Shown: positions 20,724 to 31,149, numbered from the stretch's first letter. The stretch: 64,000 nucleotides of DNA from Rubrivivax sp. (GCA_022843905.1 JALHMT010000001.1:62001-126000), one strand, 5' to 3'. A program made the numbers and translations. The notes: generated by a model from the letters alone, not told the origin.

Positions 20724-23700
20724 ATGAACGCCCCCCAAGCCCTGCCGACCCCCGCCGCGCTTGCAGCGGACGCCGCTGCCCAGTCCGCCGACATCGGCGC
20801 CGCCCGCCTGCGCGAGATCCCCTACAACTACACCTCCTTCTCCGACCGCGAGATCGTGCAGCGCCTGCTGGGCGCCCGCGCCTGGGAACTGTTGAACCTG
20901 CTGCGCCAGGAACGCCGCACCGGCCGCTCGGCGCGCATGCTCTACGAGGTGCTGGGTGACATCTGGGTGGTGCAGCGCAACCCGTATCTCGAAGACGACC
21001 TGCTGGACAGCCCCAAGCGCCGCGGTCTGCTGATCGACGCCCTGAAGCACCGGCTGGGCGAGATCGAGCGCCGCCGCGCCACCTCGGCCCCGGCCGGACA
21101 GGCCGCCGCGGCGCCCGATGGCGGCCCGGATGCCGTGCGTGACGCTTACGTCGGCGAACTGCTGAAGGCCGCTCGTGCCGCCGTGCAGCGCTTTGCCGAT
21201 CACTTCGGCGAGGTGCAGGCGCTTCGGGTGCGGGCGCGCCGCGCGCTGGGCCGTGCCACGGCCAAGGACAACATCAAGTTCGACGGCCTGTCGCGCGTGT
21301 CGCACGTCACCGACGCCACCGACTGGCGGGTCGAATACCCCTTCGTCGTGCTGACCCCCGACACCGAAGCCGAGATGGCGCGCCTGGTCAAGGGCTGTGT
21401 CGACCTCGGGCTGACCATCATCCCGCGCGGCGGCGGCACCGGCTACACCGGCGGCGCCGTGCCGCTGACCTGGAAAAGTGCGGTCATCAACACCGAGAAG
21501 CTCGAGGCGATGACCGAGGTCGAGTGGGTCAGCCTGCCCGGCCTGGCGCAACCCGTGGCCACCGTGTGGAGCGAGGCCGGCGTGGTGACGCAGCGCGTGG
21601 CCGACGCCGCCGAGCGCGCCGGGCACGTCTTCGCCGTCGACCCGACGTCGGCCGAGGCCAGCTGCATCGGCGGCAACATCGCCATGAACGCCGGCGGCAA
21701 GAAGGCCGTGCTGTGGGGCACGGCCCTGGACAACCTGGCGAGCTGGCGCATGGTCACGCCCGAGGCCAAGTGGCTCGAGGTGACGCGCCTGGACCACAAC
21801 CTGGGCAAGATCCACGACGTGCCGGTGGCGCGCTTCGAGCTGAAGTACTTCGACGCCACGGGCCAGGTGCTGGAGCGCACGGAGCAACTCGACATCCCCG
21901 GCAGCACCTTCCGCAAGGAAGGCCTGGGCAAGGACGTCACCGACAAGTTCCTGGCCGGCCTGCCCGGCATCCAGAAGGAAGGTTGCGACGGCCTGATCAC
22001 CAGTGCGCGCTGGATCGTGCACCGCATGCCGGCGCACGTGCGCACCGTGTGCCTGGAGTTCTTCGGCAACGCCAAGGACGCCGTGCCCTCCATCGTCGAG
22101 ATCAAGGACTTCATGTTCGCCGAGGCCAGGCGCCCGGGCGGGGCCATCCTGGCCGGCCTGGAGCACCTGGACGACCGCTACCTGAAGGCGGTGGGCTATG
22201 CCACCAAGAGCAAACGCACCCTGAACGGCAGCGGACTGCCGAAGATGGTGCTGGTGGGCGACATCGTCGGCGACGACGCCGACGCCGTGGCACGTGCCAC
22301 CAGCGAGGTCGTGCGCATCGCCAACAGCCGGGCCGGTGAAGGCTTCGTCGCGGTCAGCGCCGACGCGCGCAAGAAGTTCTGGCTCGACCGCAAGCGAACG
22401 GCGGCCATCGCCAGGCACACCAACGCCTTCAAGATCAACGAGGACGTCGTGATCCCGCTGCCCCGCATGGGCGAGTACACCGAGGGCATCGAGCGCATCA
22501 ACGTCGAGCTGAGCCTGCGCAACAAGCTCGAACTGGCGCAGCGCCTGATCGACTTCTTCGCCGCCGCGTCGCTGCCGCTGGGCAAGAGCGACGACGCCGG
22601 CGACATTCCCAGCGCCGAGCTGCTGGAGGACCGCGTGCAGCAGGCCCTGGTGCTGCTGCGCGAGGTGCAGCAGCTGTGGCAGTTCTGGCTGGAGCAGCTC
22701 GACGTGTTGCAGCCCGCCGTCGACGGCCGTTCGCGCACCCTGTTCGAGCAGTTGCAGGACTACTCGCTGCGCGCGAGCTGGAAGACGCAGATCCAGAAGC
22801 CGCTGCAGGGCATCTTCTCCGGCGCCGCCTTCGCACCCATCCTGGCGCAATGCAAGGTGATCCACGGCGAGGTGCTGCGCGGCCGCGTCTGGGTGGCGCT
22901 GCACATGCACGCCGGCGACGGCAACGTGCACACCAACATCCCCGTCAACAGCGACAACTACCAGATGCTGCAGACGGCGCACGAGGCCGTGGCGCGCATC
23001 ATGGCGCTGGCGCGGCGGCTGGACGGCGTGATCAGCGGCGAGCACGGCATCGGCATCACCAAGCTGGAGTTCCTGACCGACGACGAGCTGGCCTCGTTCG
23101 CCGGCTACAAGCAGCGTGTCGACCCGGAGGGTCGCTTCAACAAGGGCAAGCTGCTGCGGCCGGGCAGCCCCGGCACGGCGGACAGCCTGCCGGCCGACCT
23201 GTCGGCCGCCTACACGCCCAGCTTCGGGCTGATGGGGCACGAGTCGCTCATCATGCAGCAGAGCGACATCGGCGCCATCAGCGACAGCATCAAGGACTGC
23301 CTGCGCTGCGGCAAGTGCAAGCCGGTGTGCGCCACGCACGTGCCGCGCGCCAATCTGCTGTACAGCCCGCGCAACAAGATCCTGGCCACCTCGCTGCTCA
23401 TCGAGGCCTTCCTGTACGAGGAGCAGACGCGCCGCGGCGTGAGCCTGAAGCACTGGGAGGACTTCGAGGACGTGGCCGACCATTGCACCGTGTGCCACAA
23501 GTGCGAGTCGCCCTGCCCGGTGAAGATCGACTTCGGCGACGTCACCATGAACATGCGCAACCTGTTGCGCAAGATGGGCAAGAAGAGCTTCCGGCCCGGC
23601 AACGCGCTGGCCATGACCTTCCTCAACGCGACCAACCCGCAGACCATCAAGCTGATGCGCGGCGCCATGGTCGACGTCGGCTTCCGCGCGCAGCGCTTCA

Positions 23701-24713
23701 TGCACGACCTGCTCAAGCCCGCGGCGCGCAAGCAGACCTCGGCGCCGCCGGCCACGCTGGGCGCGGCGCCGCTGAAGGAACAGGTCATCCACTTCATCAA
23801 CAAGAAGATGCCGGGCGGCCTGCCCAAGAAGACGGCACGCGCGCTGCTGGACATCGAGGACAAGGACTACGTCCCCATCATTCGCGACCCGCAGGCGACC
23901 ACGGCCGACACCGAGGCGGTGTTCTACTTCCCCGGCTGCGGCAGCGAGCGCCTGTTCAGCCAGGTCGGCCTGGCCACCCAGGCCATGCTGTGGCAGGCCG
24001 GTGTGCAGACGGTGCTGCCGCCGGGTTACCTGTGCTGCGGCTACCCGCAGCGCGGCAGCGGGCAGTTCGACAAGGCCGAGAAGATCATCACCGACAACCG
24101 GGTCCTGTTCCACCGCGTGGCCAACACGCTCAACTACCTGGACATCAAGACCGTGGTGGTCAGCTGCGGCACCTGCTACGACCAGCTGCAGGGCTACGAG
24201 TTCGACCAGATCTTCCCCGGCTGCCGCATCGTGGACATCCATGAATTCCTGCTGGAGAAGGGCATCACCATGCCCACCATGGACGGTGGCTACCTGTACC
24301 ACGACCCCTGCCACAGCCCGATGAAGCTGCAGGACCCGATGAAGACCGTCAAGGCCCTGGTCGGCCCCAACGTGGCGAAGAACGAACGCTGCTGCGGCGA
24401 GAGCGGCACGCTGGGCGTGACGCGTCCGGACATCAGCACGCAGGTGCGCTTCCGCAAGGAAGAAGAACTTCGCAAGGGCGAGGCGGCCTTGCGCGCCGAG
24501 GGCAAGGTGGCGCCGGGCGCCAACGTGAAGATCCTCACGTCATGCCCGAGTTGCCTTCAGGGTCTCAAGCGCTACGAGGGCGACATGGCCAACGGGCTTC
24601 TGGAAGCCGACTACATCGTGGTCGAGATGGCGCGCAACATCCTGGGCGAGAGCTGGCTCGAGGACTACGTGGCGCGCGCCAACGCGGGCGGCATCGAGCG
24701 CGTGCTGGTGTAG
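20724..24713 (+). CDS. Large FAD-linked dehydrogenase / Fe-S oxidoreductase (DUF3683-containing)
   Basis: 1,329 residues in one chain. The N-terminal ~200 residues match the DUF3683 type ([33 protein letters not shown]). An FAD-binding (PCMH) domain with [12 protein letters not shown] and a FAD-oxidase C domain with [12 protein letters not shown] follow. Then come two 4Fe-4S motifs ([11 protein letters not shown] near residue 859; [12 protein letters not shown]) and two CCG modules ([19 protein letters not shown]). The plan is that of D-lactate/glycolate/D-2-hydroxyglutarate dehydrogenases with GlcD and GlcF activities fused. It likely oxidises a 2-hydroxyacid and passes electrons to quinone. 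The 3' neighbours DUF971 and ubiE fit a respiratory link. Confidence 0.9.
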   Translation: MNAPQALPTPAALAADAAAQSADIGAARLREIPYNYTSFSDREIVQRLLGARAWELLNLLRQERRTGRSARMLYEVLGDIWVVQRNPYLEDDLLDSPKRRGLLIDALKHRLGEIERRRATSAPAGQAAAAPDGGPDAVRDAYVGELLKAARAAVQRFADHFGEVQALRVRARRALGRATAKDNIKFDGLSRVSHVTDATDWRVEYPFVVLTPDTEAEMARLVKGCVDLGLTIIPRGGGTGYTGGAVPLTWKSAVINTEKLEAMTEVEWVSLPGLAQPVATVWSEAGVVTQRVADAAERAGHVFAVDPTSAEASCIGGNIAMNAGGKKAVLWGTALDNLASWRMVTPEAKWLEVTRLDHNLGKIHDVPVARFELKYFDATGQVLERTEQLDIPGSTFRKEGLGKDVTDKFLAGLPGIQKEGCDGLITSARWIVHRMPAHVRTVCLEFFGNAKDAVPSIVEIKDFMFAEARRPGGAILAGLEHLDDRYLKAVGYATKSKRTLNGSGLPKMVLVGDIVGDDADAVARATSEVVRIANSRAGEGFVAVSADARKKFWLDRKRTAAIARHTNAFKINEDVVIPLPRMGEYTEGIERINVELSLRNKLELAQRLIDFFAAASLPLGKSDDAGDIPSAELLEDRVQQALVLLREVQQLWQFWLEQLDVLQPAVDGRSRTLFEQLQDYSLRASWKTQIQKPLQGIFSGAAFAPILAQCKVIHGEVLRGRVWVALHMHAGDGNVHTNIPVNSDNYQMLQTAHEAVARIMALARRLDGVISGEHGIGITKLEFLTDDELASFAGYKQRVDPEGRFNKGKLLRPGSPGTADSLPADLSAAYTPSFGLMGHESLIMQQSDIGAISDSIKDCLRCGKCKPVCATHVPRANLLYSPRNKILATSLLIEAFLYEEQTRRGVSLKHWEDFEDVADHCTVCHKCESPCPVKIDFGDVTMNMRNLLRKMGKKSFRPGNALAMTFLNATNPQTIKLMRGAMVDVGFRAQRFMHDLLKPAARKQTSAPPATLGAAPLKEQVIHFINKKMPGGLPKKTARALLDIEDKDYVPIIRDPQATTADTEAVFYFPGCGSERLFSQVGLATQAMLWQAGVQTVLPPGYLCCGYPQRGSGQFDKAEKIITDNRVLFHRVANTLNYLDIKTVVVSCGTCYDQLQGYEFDQIFPGCRIVDIHEFLLEKGITMPTMDGGYLYHDPCHSPMKLQDPMKTVKALVGPNVAKNERCCGESGTLGVTRPDISTQVRFRKEEELRKGEAALRAEGKVAPGANVKILTSCPSCLQGLKRYEGDMANGLLEADYIVVEMARNILGESWLEDYVARANAGGIERVLV

Positions 24714-24840
24714 GGCTTTCGGCGGCGAGGGCTGTTGCATCGGCCCTACCGTCGTGAAGGACTGGCACAGCCTGCTCGCTGGGCGACGAGGGTGCGCCGT
24801 AAACTCCTGGCTCGAGAGAGCCCACGAGAGAGATTCCAAG

Positions 24841-25251
24841 ATGGATGCCAAGACAGCCACGCCGCAGCCCACTGCTGTCACCGTGCACCAGGCCTCCCGG
24901 GTACTGGAGGTCGGTTTCGACGACGGTGCGGTGTTCCGCATTCCCTTCGAATTGATGCGCATCAATTCACCCTCGGCCGAGGTGCAGGGCCACGGCCCCG
25001 GGCAGGAGGTGCTGCAGACCGGCAAGCGCGACGTGGTCATCACCGACATCCAGCCCGTCGGCCACTACGCCGTGCAACCGCGCTTCAGCGATGGTCACGA
25101 CACCGGCATCTTCTCCTGGAGCTACCTCTATCGCCTGGGTGCCGACCAGGCCGAGCTCTGGGCGCAGTACGAACAGCGGCTGGCTGCCGCCGGAGTCGAC
25201 CGCGACGCGCCCATGGTGCAGGCTGCGGGCAGCGCCTGCAGCAGCCACTGA
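24841..25251 (+). CDS. DUF971 (gamma-butyrobetaine hydroxylase N-domain-like) protein
   Basis: 136 residues. The fold is recognised from [31 protein letters not shown] and the ending [12 protein letters not shown]. This domain occurs alone in bacteria and fused in eukaryotic butyrobetaine hydroxylases. The Cys/His zinc ligands of the latter are not evident here. It is soluble and cytoplasmic. It lies 16 bp before ubiE, an arrangement I recall as common in Burkholderiales, so a role in Fe-S or quinone metabolism is plausible but unproven. The ATG at 24841 is preferred over an in-frame extension upstream. Confidence 0.88.
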   Translation: MDAKTATPQPTAVTVHQASRVLEVGFDDGAVFRIPFELMRINSPSAEVQGHGPGQEVLQTGKRDVVITDIQPVGHYAVQPRFSDGHDTGIFSWSYLYRLGADQAELWAQYEQRLAAAGVDRDAPMVQAAGSACSSH

Positions 25252-25267
25252 ACCGAAGAGAGCGCGC

Positions 25268-25999
25268 ATGACGCAGACGCACTTCGGGTTCAAGACCGTC
25301 GACGAAGCCGACAAGGCCGGCCGCGTGCGCGGCGTGTTCGATTCGGTGGCCGCTCGCTATGACCTGATGAACGACCTCCTGTCGGTGGGCATGCATCGCG
25401 CGTGGAAGGCCTACGCGGTGGCCGTGGCCAACGTGAAGAACGGGGACAAGGTGCTCGACATTGCCGGCGGCACCGGCGACCTGGCGCGCGCCTTCGCCCA
25501 CCGGGTCGGTGAGTCCGGCACCGTGGTGCACACCGACATCAACCTGTCGATGCTCAGCGTCGGCCGCGATCGCCTGCTGGACGAAGGCCTGGCGCTGCCC
25601 ACCACCACCTGCGATGCCGAGAAGCTGCCTTTCCGCACCGGCGCCTTCGACCTGGTCACGGTCGCGTTCGGCCTGCGCAACATGACGCACAAGGATCTGG
25701 CGCTGAAGGAGATGGCGCGTGTGCTGCGCACCGGCGGGCGCCTGCTGGTGCTCGAGTTCAGCAAGGTCGCCGCGCCGCTGCAGAAGCCCTACGACTGGTA
25801 TTCCTTCAAGGTCATGCCCTTCATCGGCAAGGTGGTGGCCAAGGACGAGGACAGCTATCGCTACCTGGCGGAGTCGATCCGCATGCACCCCGACCAGGAC
25901 AGCTTGAAGGCGATGATGAAGAATGCGGGCTTCGGCCATGTCGACGTGCACAACCTGGCCGCCGGCGTCGTCGCCCTGCACGTGGGGGTGAAGTGCTGA
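25268..25999 (+). CDS. ubiE: Ubiquinone/menaquinone biosynthesis C-methyltransferase
   Basis: 243 residues. The family starts [20 protein letters not shown] and has the SAM-binding motif [12 protein letters not shown], the DINLSML acidic loop and [10 protein letters not shown], all typical of UbiE. It methylates the benzoquinol (and, where present, menaquinol) ring. Its last codons overlap the start of the following Tim44-like gene (GTG at 25993). Confidence 0.97.
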   Translation: MTQTHFGFKTVDEADKAGRVRGVFDSVAARYDLMNDLLSVGMHRAWKAYAVAVANVKNGDKVLDIAGGTGDLARAFAHRVGESGTVVHTDINLSMLSVGRDRLLDEGLALPTTTCDAEKLPFRTGAFDLVTVAFGLRNMTHKDLALKEMARVLRTGGRLLVLEFSKVAAPLQKPYDWYSFKVMPFIGKVVAKDEDSYRYLAESIRMHPDQDSLKAMMKNAGFGHVDVHNLAAGVVALHVGVKC

Positions 26000-26421
26000 C
26001 CCGGCTGCGCGCCCGTGTGGCGGCGCAGCGCACCCGGGCGCGCGTGCGCGACTCCGGGGTCGACATCGACGCGCTGCTGCTGGTGGCGCGCCAGAGCTTC
26101 GTGCAGATGCAGGCCGCCTGGGACGCCGCCGACCTGCAGACCCTGGCCACCTTCACCACCGAACCCCTGCTGGCCGACCTGCGTGAACAACTGCGCGAGC
26201 GCGGTCCGGCGCCCAACCACACCGAGGTGCTGTCGCTCGACGCGAGGCTGCTGGCGCTGGAGGAACTGCGCGAGGCCTTCGTCGCCAGCGTCGAGTTTTC
26301 CGGGCTGATCCGCGAGCAGTCGGGCTTGACCGCCTCTCCGTTCCGCGAACTGTGGTTGCTGGCCAGCCCCAAGTCGGCGTCCGACGGCTGGCAGCTGGCC
26401 GGCGTGCAGTCGCTGACCTGA
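25993..26421 (+). CDS. Tim44-like domain protein, short form
   Basis: 142 residues from a GTG overlapping the ubiE stop by 7 bp. Residues ~25-140 match a Tim44-like domain ([41 protein letters not shown]). Homologues I recall in this position are longer and carry an N-terminal membrane segment and Gly-rich linker; both are missing here, leaving a basic head ([17 protein letters not shown]). Function in bacteria is unclear. It could be a soluble variant or an N-terminally shortened gene. Confidence 0.75.
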   Translation: MLTRLRARVAAQRTRARVRDSGVDIDALLLVARQSFVQMQAAWDAADLQTLATFTTEPLLADLREQLRERGPAPNHTEVLSLDARLLALEELREAFVASVEFSGLIREQSGLTASPFRELWLLASPKSASDGWQLAGVQSLT

Positions 26422-26661
26422 ACCGTCCTGAAGCATCCTGTCCGGCCTTGCCGGACCCCCTTGTTCCGAGGGTGATTTCGGACCACCTTGCCTAGGTGAA
26501 ACGGCCTGTTAAGCCGCCTTTGGCCAGGGGTCCAGCGGTTACACTTGGCCCGCTCGATCGGCTGGGTGGCGCGCGGCGCTGCCAGCCGCCGGGGCGTGCC
26601 CACCGAACGGCGGCTGCCGGGGCTGGTGGGCAGCCACTGCTGCGATGACGAGGTCCTTCCC
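26422..26661 (+). promoter_or_regulatory. Leader region of the exopolysaccharide operon
   Basis: A 240-bp spacer. It contains a small perfect hairpin (GTCCGGC/GCCGGAC, 26440-26456) that may end the ubiE transcript. A -10-like TACACT (26540-26545) is present with only a weak TTTGGC 15 bp upstream. No sigma-54 site (TGGC...TGC) was found. If the eps operon has its own promoter it should be here, but the exact site cannot be fixed from sequence. Confidence 0.4.
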
Positions 26662-27660
26662 ATGAGATTCACGATGCACGGCGCTCACCCGCTGGCCTGC
26701 CGGGCCTGGGTCATCGGGGTCGTCGCTTCGACCCTGCTGGTGGCCGGCTGCGGCCAGAGCGATACCGACAAGCCCGCCAGTCAGACGGCGGCCAAGGTCA
26801 ACAAGGAAGAGATCACCGTCCACCAGATCAATTTCGCGCTGCAGCAGCAGCGCGGCCTTCGCGCCGACCAGGCCGAGGCCGCCAGCCGCCAGATCCTCGA
26901 GCGCCTGATCGACCAGGAGCTGGCCCTGCAGAAGGCCGAGGAGCTGAAGCTCGACCGCGAGCCGCGTGTCGTGCAGCAGCTCGAGGCGGCTCGCCGAGAG
27001 ATCGTGGCGCGTGCCTACCTCGAGAAGGTGGGCGACGCGGCGCTCAAGCCCACCGCCGAAGAGATCAAGAAGTACTACGACGAGAAGCCCGCGCTGTTCA
27101 GCGAGAGGCGCCTGTACAACCTGCAGGAGATCTCGATCGAGGCCCGGGCCGACCAGGTGACCGAGCTGCGCGAGCGGCTGGTGGCCGCCAAGTCCGTGCC
27201 CGACTTCATCGAGCACCTGAAGACCGCAGGCTTCCGCTTTGCCGTCAACCAGGCCGTGCGAGCCGCCGAACAGCTGCCGCTGGCCAATCTGGACGCCTTC
27301 GCGCGCATGAAGGACGGCCAGGCGCTGGTTTCGCCGGGCGGCCCCGGCGTGCAGGTGCTGGTGCTGGCGGGTTCGCGCACGCAACCCATCACCGAAGAGC
27401 AGGCGCGTCCGATCATCGAGCAGTTCCTGCTCAACGACCGCAAGCGCAAGCTGGTCGAGGAAGACATCAAGGCCATGCGCGGATCGGCCAAGGTCACCTA
27501 TGTAGGCAAGTTCGGCGAACCGGTGGCGGCGGCCGCGTCGGCGCCGGCAGGCCTGGCGCCTTCTGCCGCGCCCGTCGCCACCCCGCCGGCGCCGCCGCTG
27601 GCCGCTCCCAGTGCGCCGCTGAGCCCGGGCGACATCAGCAAGGGCCTGGGCTTGAAGTGA
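26662..27660 (+). CDS. epsD: EpsD-family peptidyl-prolyl isomerase-like lipoprotein
   Basis: 332 residues. Lipoprotein signal with lipobox LVAGC, then an N-terminal SurA-like helical region (AAASRQILERLIDQELALQKA) and a weak parvulin-like C-domain, then an Ala/Pro-rich tail. It heads an epsDEFG-xrtB-epsI row as in exosortase-B exopolysaccharide loci (first described for methanolan in Methylobacillus). It probably helps fold periplasmic export components. Confidence 0.88.
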   Translation: MRFTMHGAHPLACRAWVIGVVASTLLVAGCGQSDTDKPASQTAAKVNKEEITVHQINFALQQQRGLRADQAEAASRQILERLIDQELALQKAEELKLDREPRVVQQLEAARREIVARAYLEKVGDAALKPTAEEIKKYYDEKPALFSERRLYNLQEISIEARADQVTELRERLVAAKSVPDFIEHLKTAGFRFAVNQAVRAAEQLPLANLDAFARMKDGQALVSPGGPGVQVLVLAGSRTQPITEEQARPIIEQFLLNDRKRKLVEEDIKAMRGSAKVTYVGKFGEPVAAAASAPAGLAPSAAPVATPPAPPLAAPSAPLSPGDISKGLGLK

Positions 27661-28520
27661 TGACCCGACACATGTCTTCCCCTTTCTGCGTTCTGCGCTT
27701 GCTGTCCTTGTGCCTGTTGCTGCTGGCCGGGGGGCCCTTGGCCGCTCTGGCGCAACCGGCCTCGGCGCCGGCCGCCGGTGCGCCCGCGGCGGCCCAGGAA
27801 TACCGTCTTGGGTCCGGCGACGTCATCCGCATCGGTGTCTACCAGAACCCCGACCTCACGCTCGAGACGCGCATCGCCGAGACCGGTCTGGTGTCGTTCC
27901 CGCTGCTGGGCAACGTGCGCATCGGCGGGCTGTCGGTGACGGCAGCCGAGAAGCTCATCGCCGATGGGCTGCGCAACGGCAACTTCGTGCGCCAGCCTCA
28001 GGTCACGATCGTCGTGCTGCAGGTGCGCGGCAACCAGGCCAGCGTGCTGGGCCAGGTCAACCGGCCCGGCCGATACCCGCTGGAAGTGGCCGACATGCGG
28101 CTGACCGATCTGCTGGCCATGGCCGGAGGCACCGCGGTGGGCGGGGCCGATCTGGTGGTGGTGACCGGCACGCGAAACGGCCGACCCATGCGGGTGGAGG
28201 TCGACCTGCCCGCGGTCTTCGCCCCGGGGGGGCGCGACAAGGACATCCTGATCCTCAACGGCGACGCCATCTGGGTCGACCGCCAGCCTCTGGTCTACAT
28301 CTACGGCGAGGTGCAGCGCCCGGGCGCCATGCGCCTGGAGCGGGGCATGACCCTGATGCAGGCCCTGGCCACCGGCGGCGGTCTCACGCAGCGCGGCACC
28401 GAGAAGGGCATCCGCGTGCACCGACGCGCCGCGGGCGGCCAGGTGCAGGTCATCCAGCCCGGCATGGACGGCCCCATGCAGGACGGTGACGTCGTCTACG
28501 TGCGCGAAAGCCTCTTCTGA
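27660..28520 (+). CDS. epsE: Polysaccharide export outer-membrane protein (Wza/EpsE type)
   Basis: 286 residues. Signal peptide up to about ALAQ, then the polysaccharide-export domain (YRLGSGDVIRIGVYQNPDLT) and two SLBB-like repeats (VLGQVNRPGRYPLE and IYGEVQRPGAMRLE). Forms the periplasmic/outer-membrane exit for the polymer. ATG at 27660 overlaps the epsD stop (TGATG); a GTG at 27657 is equally possible. No lipobox Cys is seen, unlike E. coli Wza. Confidence 0.93.
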   Translation: MTRHMSSPFCVLRLLSLCLLLLAGGPLAALAQPASAPAAGAPAAAQEYRLGSGDVIRIGVYQNPDLTLETRIAETGLVSFPLLGNVRIGGLSVTAAEKLIADGLRNGNFVRQPQVTIVVLQVRGNQASVLGQVNRPGRYPLEVADMRLTDLLAMAGGTAVGGADLVVVTGTRNGRPMRVEVDLPAVFAPGGRDKDILILNGDAIWVDRQPLVYIYGEVQRPGAMRLERGMTLMQALATGGGLTQRGTEKGIRVHRRAAGGQVQVIQPGMDGPMQDGDVVYVRESLF

Positions 28521-28530
28521 AATGAAACCA

Positions 28531-28690
28531 CCCCCTACGCGCGTCGCGCGCCATCCCGCGTGGAATCGCGGGATGGCCTTCGCCAGGCATGGGACGCCTT
28601 CTGGCGTCCCATGTCCGGGCTCAGCCCACCTCAAGGGGGCAACGCCAGCGGCCCGGCGAAGCCGGTTCCGCGGCGTTCGCTTGGCCGCGC
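28531..28690 (+). repeat. Dispersed hairpin-rich intergenic repeat, copy 1
   Basis: Fills the epsE-epsF spacer. It has a 10-bp hairpin (28551-28576), an 11-bp hairpin with TTCT loop (28588-28613) and a CCGGC-GAA-GCCGG hairpin (28643-28655). The first 59 bases recur at 43812-43870 on the other strand with 50 of 59 identical. The block resembles betaproteobacterial intergenic repeats I remember only in outline. It may act as a transcript processing or attenuation site. Confidence 0.75.
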
Positions 28691-28736
28691 CCTGTTGTGC
28701 GTCGGGGATGGCCCGAAGTGCACCGGTCTTCCCGCG

Positions 28737-30170
28737 ATGACCTACGCCCAGTTCTTCTCCATCCTTCGTGCACGCTGGCTCGTGGCCGTCGGCGTGCTGC
28801 TGGGCTTGGTGGCGGCTGCACTGGTGCTGAGCCTGCTGCTGCCCAAGCAGTACCGGGCAAGCGCCAGCGTCGTCATCGACGTCAAGCCCGACCCGGTCTC
28901 GGCGATGATCTACGGCGGCATGTCGTCGCCGGCCTTCATGGCCACGCAGGTCGACATCATCCAGAGCGACCGCGTCGCGCAGCGCGTGGTGCGCAACCTC
29001 AGGCTCACCGAGAACGCGCAGGTGCGCCAGCAGTGGACCGAAGCCACCCAGGGCCGGGGTGCCATCGAGGTCTGGCTGGCCGAGAACCTGCAGCGCAGCC
29101 TGGATGTGCTGCCCTCGCGCGAGTCCAACGTCATCAGCGTCGGCTTCAAGGCCCCCGACGGCCGCTTCGCGGCGGCCCTGGCCAACGCCTTCGTGCAGGC
29201 CTATATCGAGACCTCGCTGGAACTGCGTGTCGACCCGGCCCGCCAGTACAGCAGCTTCTTCGAGTCGCGCGCCAAGGAGGCCCGGGCCGCGCTCGAAGCC
29301 GCGCAGAGCCGGGTCAGCGCCTTCCAGAAGGACAAGGGCATCATCGCCACCGACGAACGCCTGGACGTCGAGAACTCGCGTCTGAACGAACTGTCGTCGC
29401 AGCTCGTCGCCCTGCAGGCGATCACCAGTGAATCGAACAGCCGCCAGGCGCAGGCCCAGGGCGCCAGTGGCGACAAGCTGCAGGAAGTGCTGGGCAACCC
29501 GCTCATCGCCGGCCTGAAGGGCGACCTCAGCCGCAGCGAGGCACGGCTGAAGGAGCTGAACCAGCGCTTCGGCGACAACCACCCCGCGGTCATCGAGGCC
29601 CGCGCCAGCATCGCCGAGCTGCAGTCGCGCGTCAACGAGGAGACGCGCCGCGTCACCAGCGGCGTCGGCGTCACCGGCACCATCAACCGCCAGCGCGAGG
29701 CCCAGCTGCGGGCCGACCTGCAGGTGCAGCGCGACAAGGTGCTGCGCATGAAGCAGGTGCGCGACGAAGGATCCGTGCTCGTGCGCGACATGGAGAACGC
29801 GCAGCGCAGCTACGACGCCGTGCTCGCGCGGCTGACCCAGACCAGCCTGGAAGGCCAGACGACGCAAAGCAACGTCAACGTGCTGACGCCGGCTTCGCCG
29901 CCGATCGAGCCGGCCTCGCCGCGCATCGCGCTGAACCTGCTCATCGCCTGTTTCGTGGGCTCGCTGCTCGCGGTGGGTGTGGCGGTGCTGCTCGAGATGC
30001 TCGACCGCCGTGTGCGCTCGGCCGAGGACGTGGTGGCCGCGCTCGACCTGCCGGTGCTGGGCGTGCTGCCCAAGCCGGCTTCGCGCGGCCTGCTGGGAGC
30101 GCGCAGGAACCTGGCGCTGCAGCAGCGCGTGGTGCACCAGCTGGCGCGACCGTCGGCCAAGGGCTCCTGA
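28737..30170 (+). CDS. epsF: Chain-length determinant protein (Wzz/EpsF type)
   Basis: 477 residues. One membrane helix near residues 12-35, a Wzz domain (YRASASVVIDVKPDP), a long periplasmic coiled coil (about 170-390) and a second helix near 400-420. A short cytoplasmic tail ends it. It works with the EpsG kinase in setting polymer length. The start at 28737 follows the intergenic repeat; no strong Shine-Dalgarno site is visible. Confidence 0.93.
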   Translation: MTYAQFFSILRARWLVAVGVLLGLVAAALVLSLLLPKQYRASASVVIDVKPDPVSAMIYGGMSSPAFMATQVDIIQSDRVAQRVVRNLRLTENAQVRQQWTEATQGRGAIEVWLAENLQRSLDVLPSRESNVISVGFKAPDGRFAAALANAFVQAYIETSLELRVDPARQYSSFFESRAKEARAALEAAQSRVSAFQKDKGIIATDERLDVENSRLNELSSQLVALQAITSESNSRQAQAQGASGDKLQEVLGNPLIAGLKGDLSRSEARLKELNQRFGDNHPAVIEARASIAELQSRVNEETRRVTSGVGVTGTINRQREAQLRADLQVQRDKVLRMKQVRDEGSVLVRDMENAQRSYDAVLARLTQTSLEGQTTQSNVNVLTPASPPIEPASPRIALNLLIACFVGSLLAVGVAVLLEMLDRRVRSAEDVVAALDLPVLGVLPKPASRGLLGARRNLALQQRVVHQLARPSAKGS

Positions 30171-30182
30171 GGCCGTCGACCC

Positions 30183-31142
30183 ATGAACGCACCTCGCGAC
30201 ACCCGCCCCCTGGGGCCCGATTCGATGCACGCCTTCAGCGAGACCGTGGTGGCCGAGCTGCCCCTGGGGCTGAGCCCGGTGGCCGAGGCCGGCAGCGCCG
30301 CGCAAAGGCCCATCGGCGACATCATCGCGCAGACGCGCAACCTCGGCCCCGAGCAGATCGAACAGGTGCTGGCGCACCAGCGCAAGCACGGCGTGCGCTT
30401 CGGCGAGGCCGCCATCGCGCTCGGCCTGGCCAGCACCGACGACGTGCTGTTCGCGCTGGCGCAGCAGTTCAACTACCCCTACGCGCCCGAAGAGCGGCGC
30501 AAGCTCAGTCCCGAACTGGTCGCCCTGAACGAACCCTTCTCGCGCCAGGCCGAGGCCTTTCGTGCCGTGCGCAGCCAGGTGCTGATGCGTGTCTTCGGCG
30601 AAACCGACAAGACCATGCGCGCGCTGGCCGTGGTGAGCCCCGAGTCGGGCGACGGCAAGACCTTCTTCGCCGCCAACCTCGCGGTGGTGCTGGCGCAGCT
30701 GGGTGGCCGCACGCTGCTGGTCGACGCCGACATGCGCGGCCCGCGTCAGCACGAAGTCTTCAAGCTGCCCAACGCCACGGGCCTGTCGGGCATCCTGTCG
30801 GGCCGCACCGACCGCCACGTGGTGCAGCGCGTGCACGGCGTGCCCAGCCTCTTCGTGATGCCGGTCGGCGTGACGCCGCCGAACCCGCTCGAACTGGTCG
30901 AGCGACCGGCCTTTCCGCAGCTCATGCGCGAACTGGTGCGTCGCTTCGAGCACGTCATCGTCGACACGCCGGCGCACCAGTACGGCGCCGACGGTGCGGT
31001 CATCGCCTCGCGCTGCGGCGCGGCGCTGGTGGTGGCGCGCAAGCACTCGTCGCGCATCGGCGCGCTGCAGGATCTGGTGGCCGTGCTCGGCGGCGGCAAC
31101 ACCAAGATGGCCGGCGTGATCCTCAACGAATTCACGGGCTGA
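30183..31142 (+). CDS. epsG: Chain-length regulator kinase (BY-kinase-like, EpsG) with MshEN-like N-domain
   Basis: 319 residues. C-terminal P-loop kinase: Walker A SPESGDGKT (152-160), A' LLVDADMRGP (~180) and Walker B-like HVIVDTPA. No tyrosine cluster follows, as the chain ends at NEFTG, so classical autophosphorylation sites are missing. Residues 43-66 and 72-95 form two 24-residue halves with a 5-residue spacer. The second half keeps R72, G74, I78, G81, L82, V88, L92 and Q95 of the c-di-GMP-binding MshEN motif; the first lacks the leading Arg in register and the middle Gly. Probably pairs with EpsF at the membrane and may sense c-di-GMP. Confidence 0.9.
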   Translation: MNAPRDTRPLGPDSMHAFSETVVAELPLGLSPVAEAGSAAQRPIGDIIAQTRNLGPEQIEQVLAHQRKHGVRFGEAAIALGLASTDDVLFALAQQFNYPYAPEERRKLSPELVALNEPFSRQAEAFRAVRSQVLMRVFGETDKTMRALAVVSPESGDGKTFFAANLAVVLAQLGGRTLLVDADMRGPRQHEVFKLPNATGLSGILSGRTDRHVVQRVHGVPSLFVMPVGVTPPNPLELVERPAFPQLMRELVRRFEHVIVDTPAHQYGADGAVIASRCGAALVVARKHSSRIGALQDLVAVLGGGNTKMAGVILNEFTG

Positions 31143-31149
31143 GCGGGTC

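Noticed and set aside
26422..26661. Sigma-54 promoter for the eps operon
   Set aside because: TTGGCCC near 26545 lacks the matching GC element at -12, so the consensus is not met.
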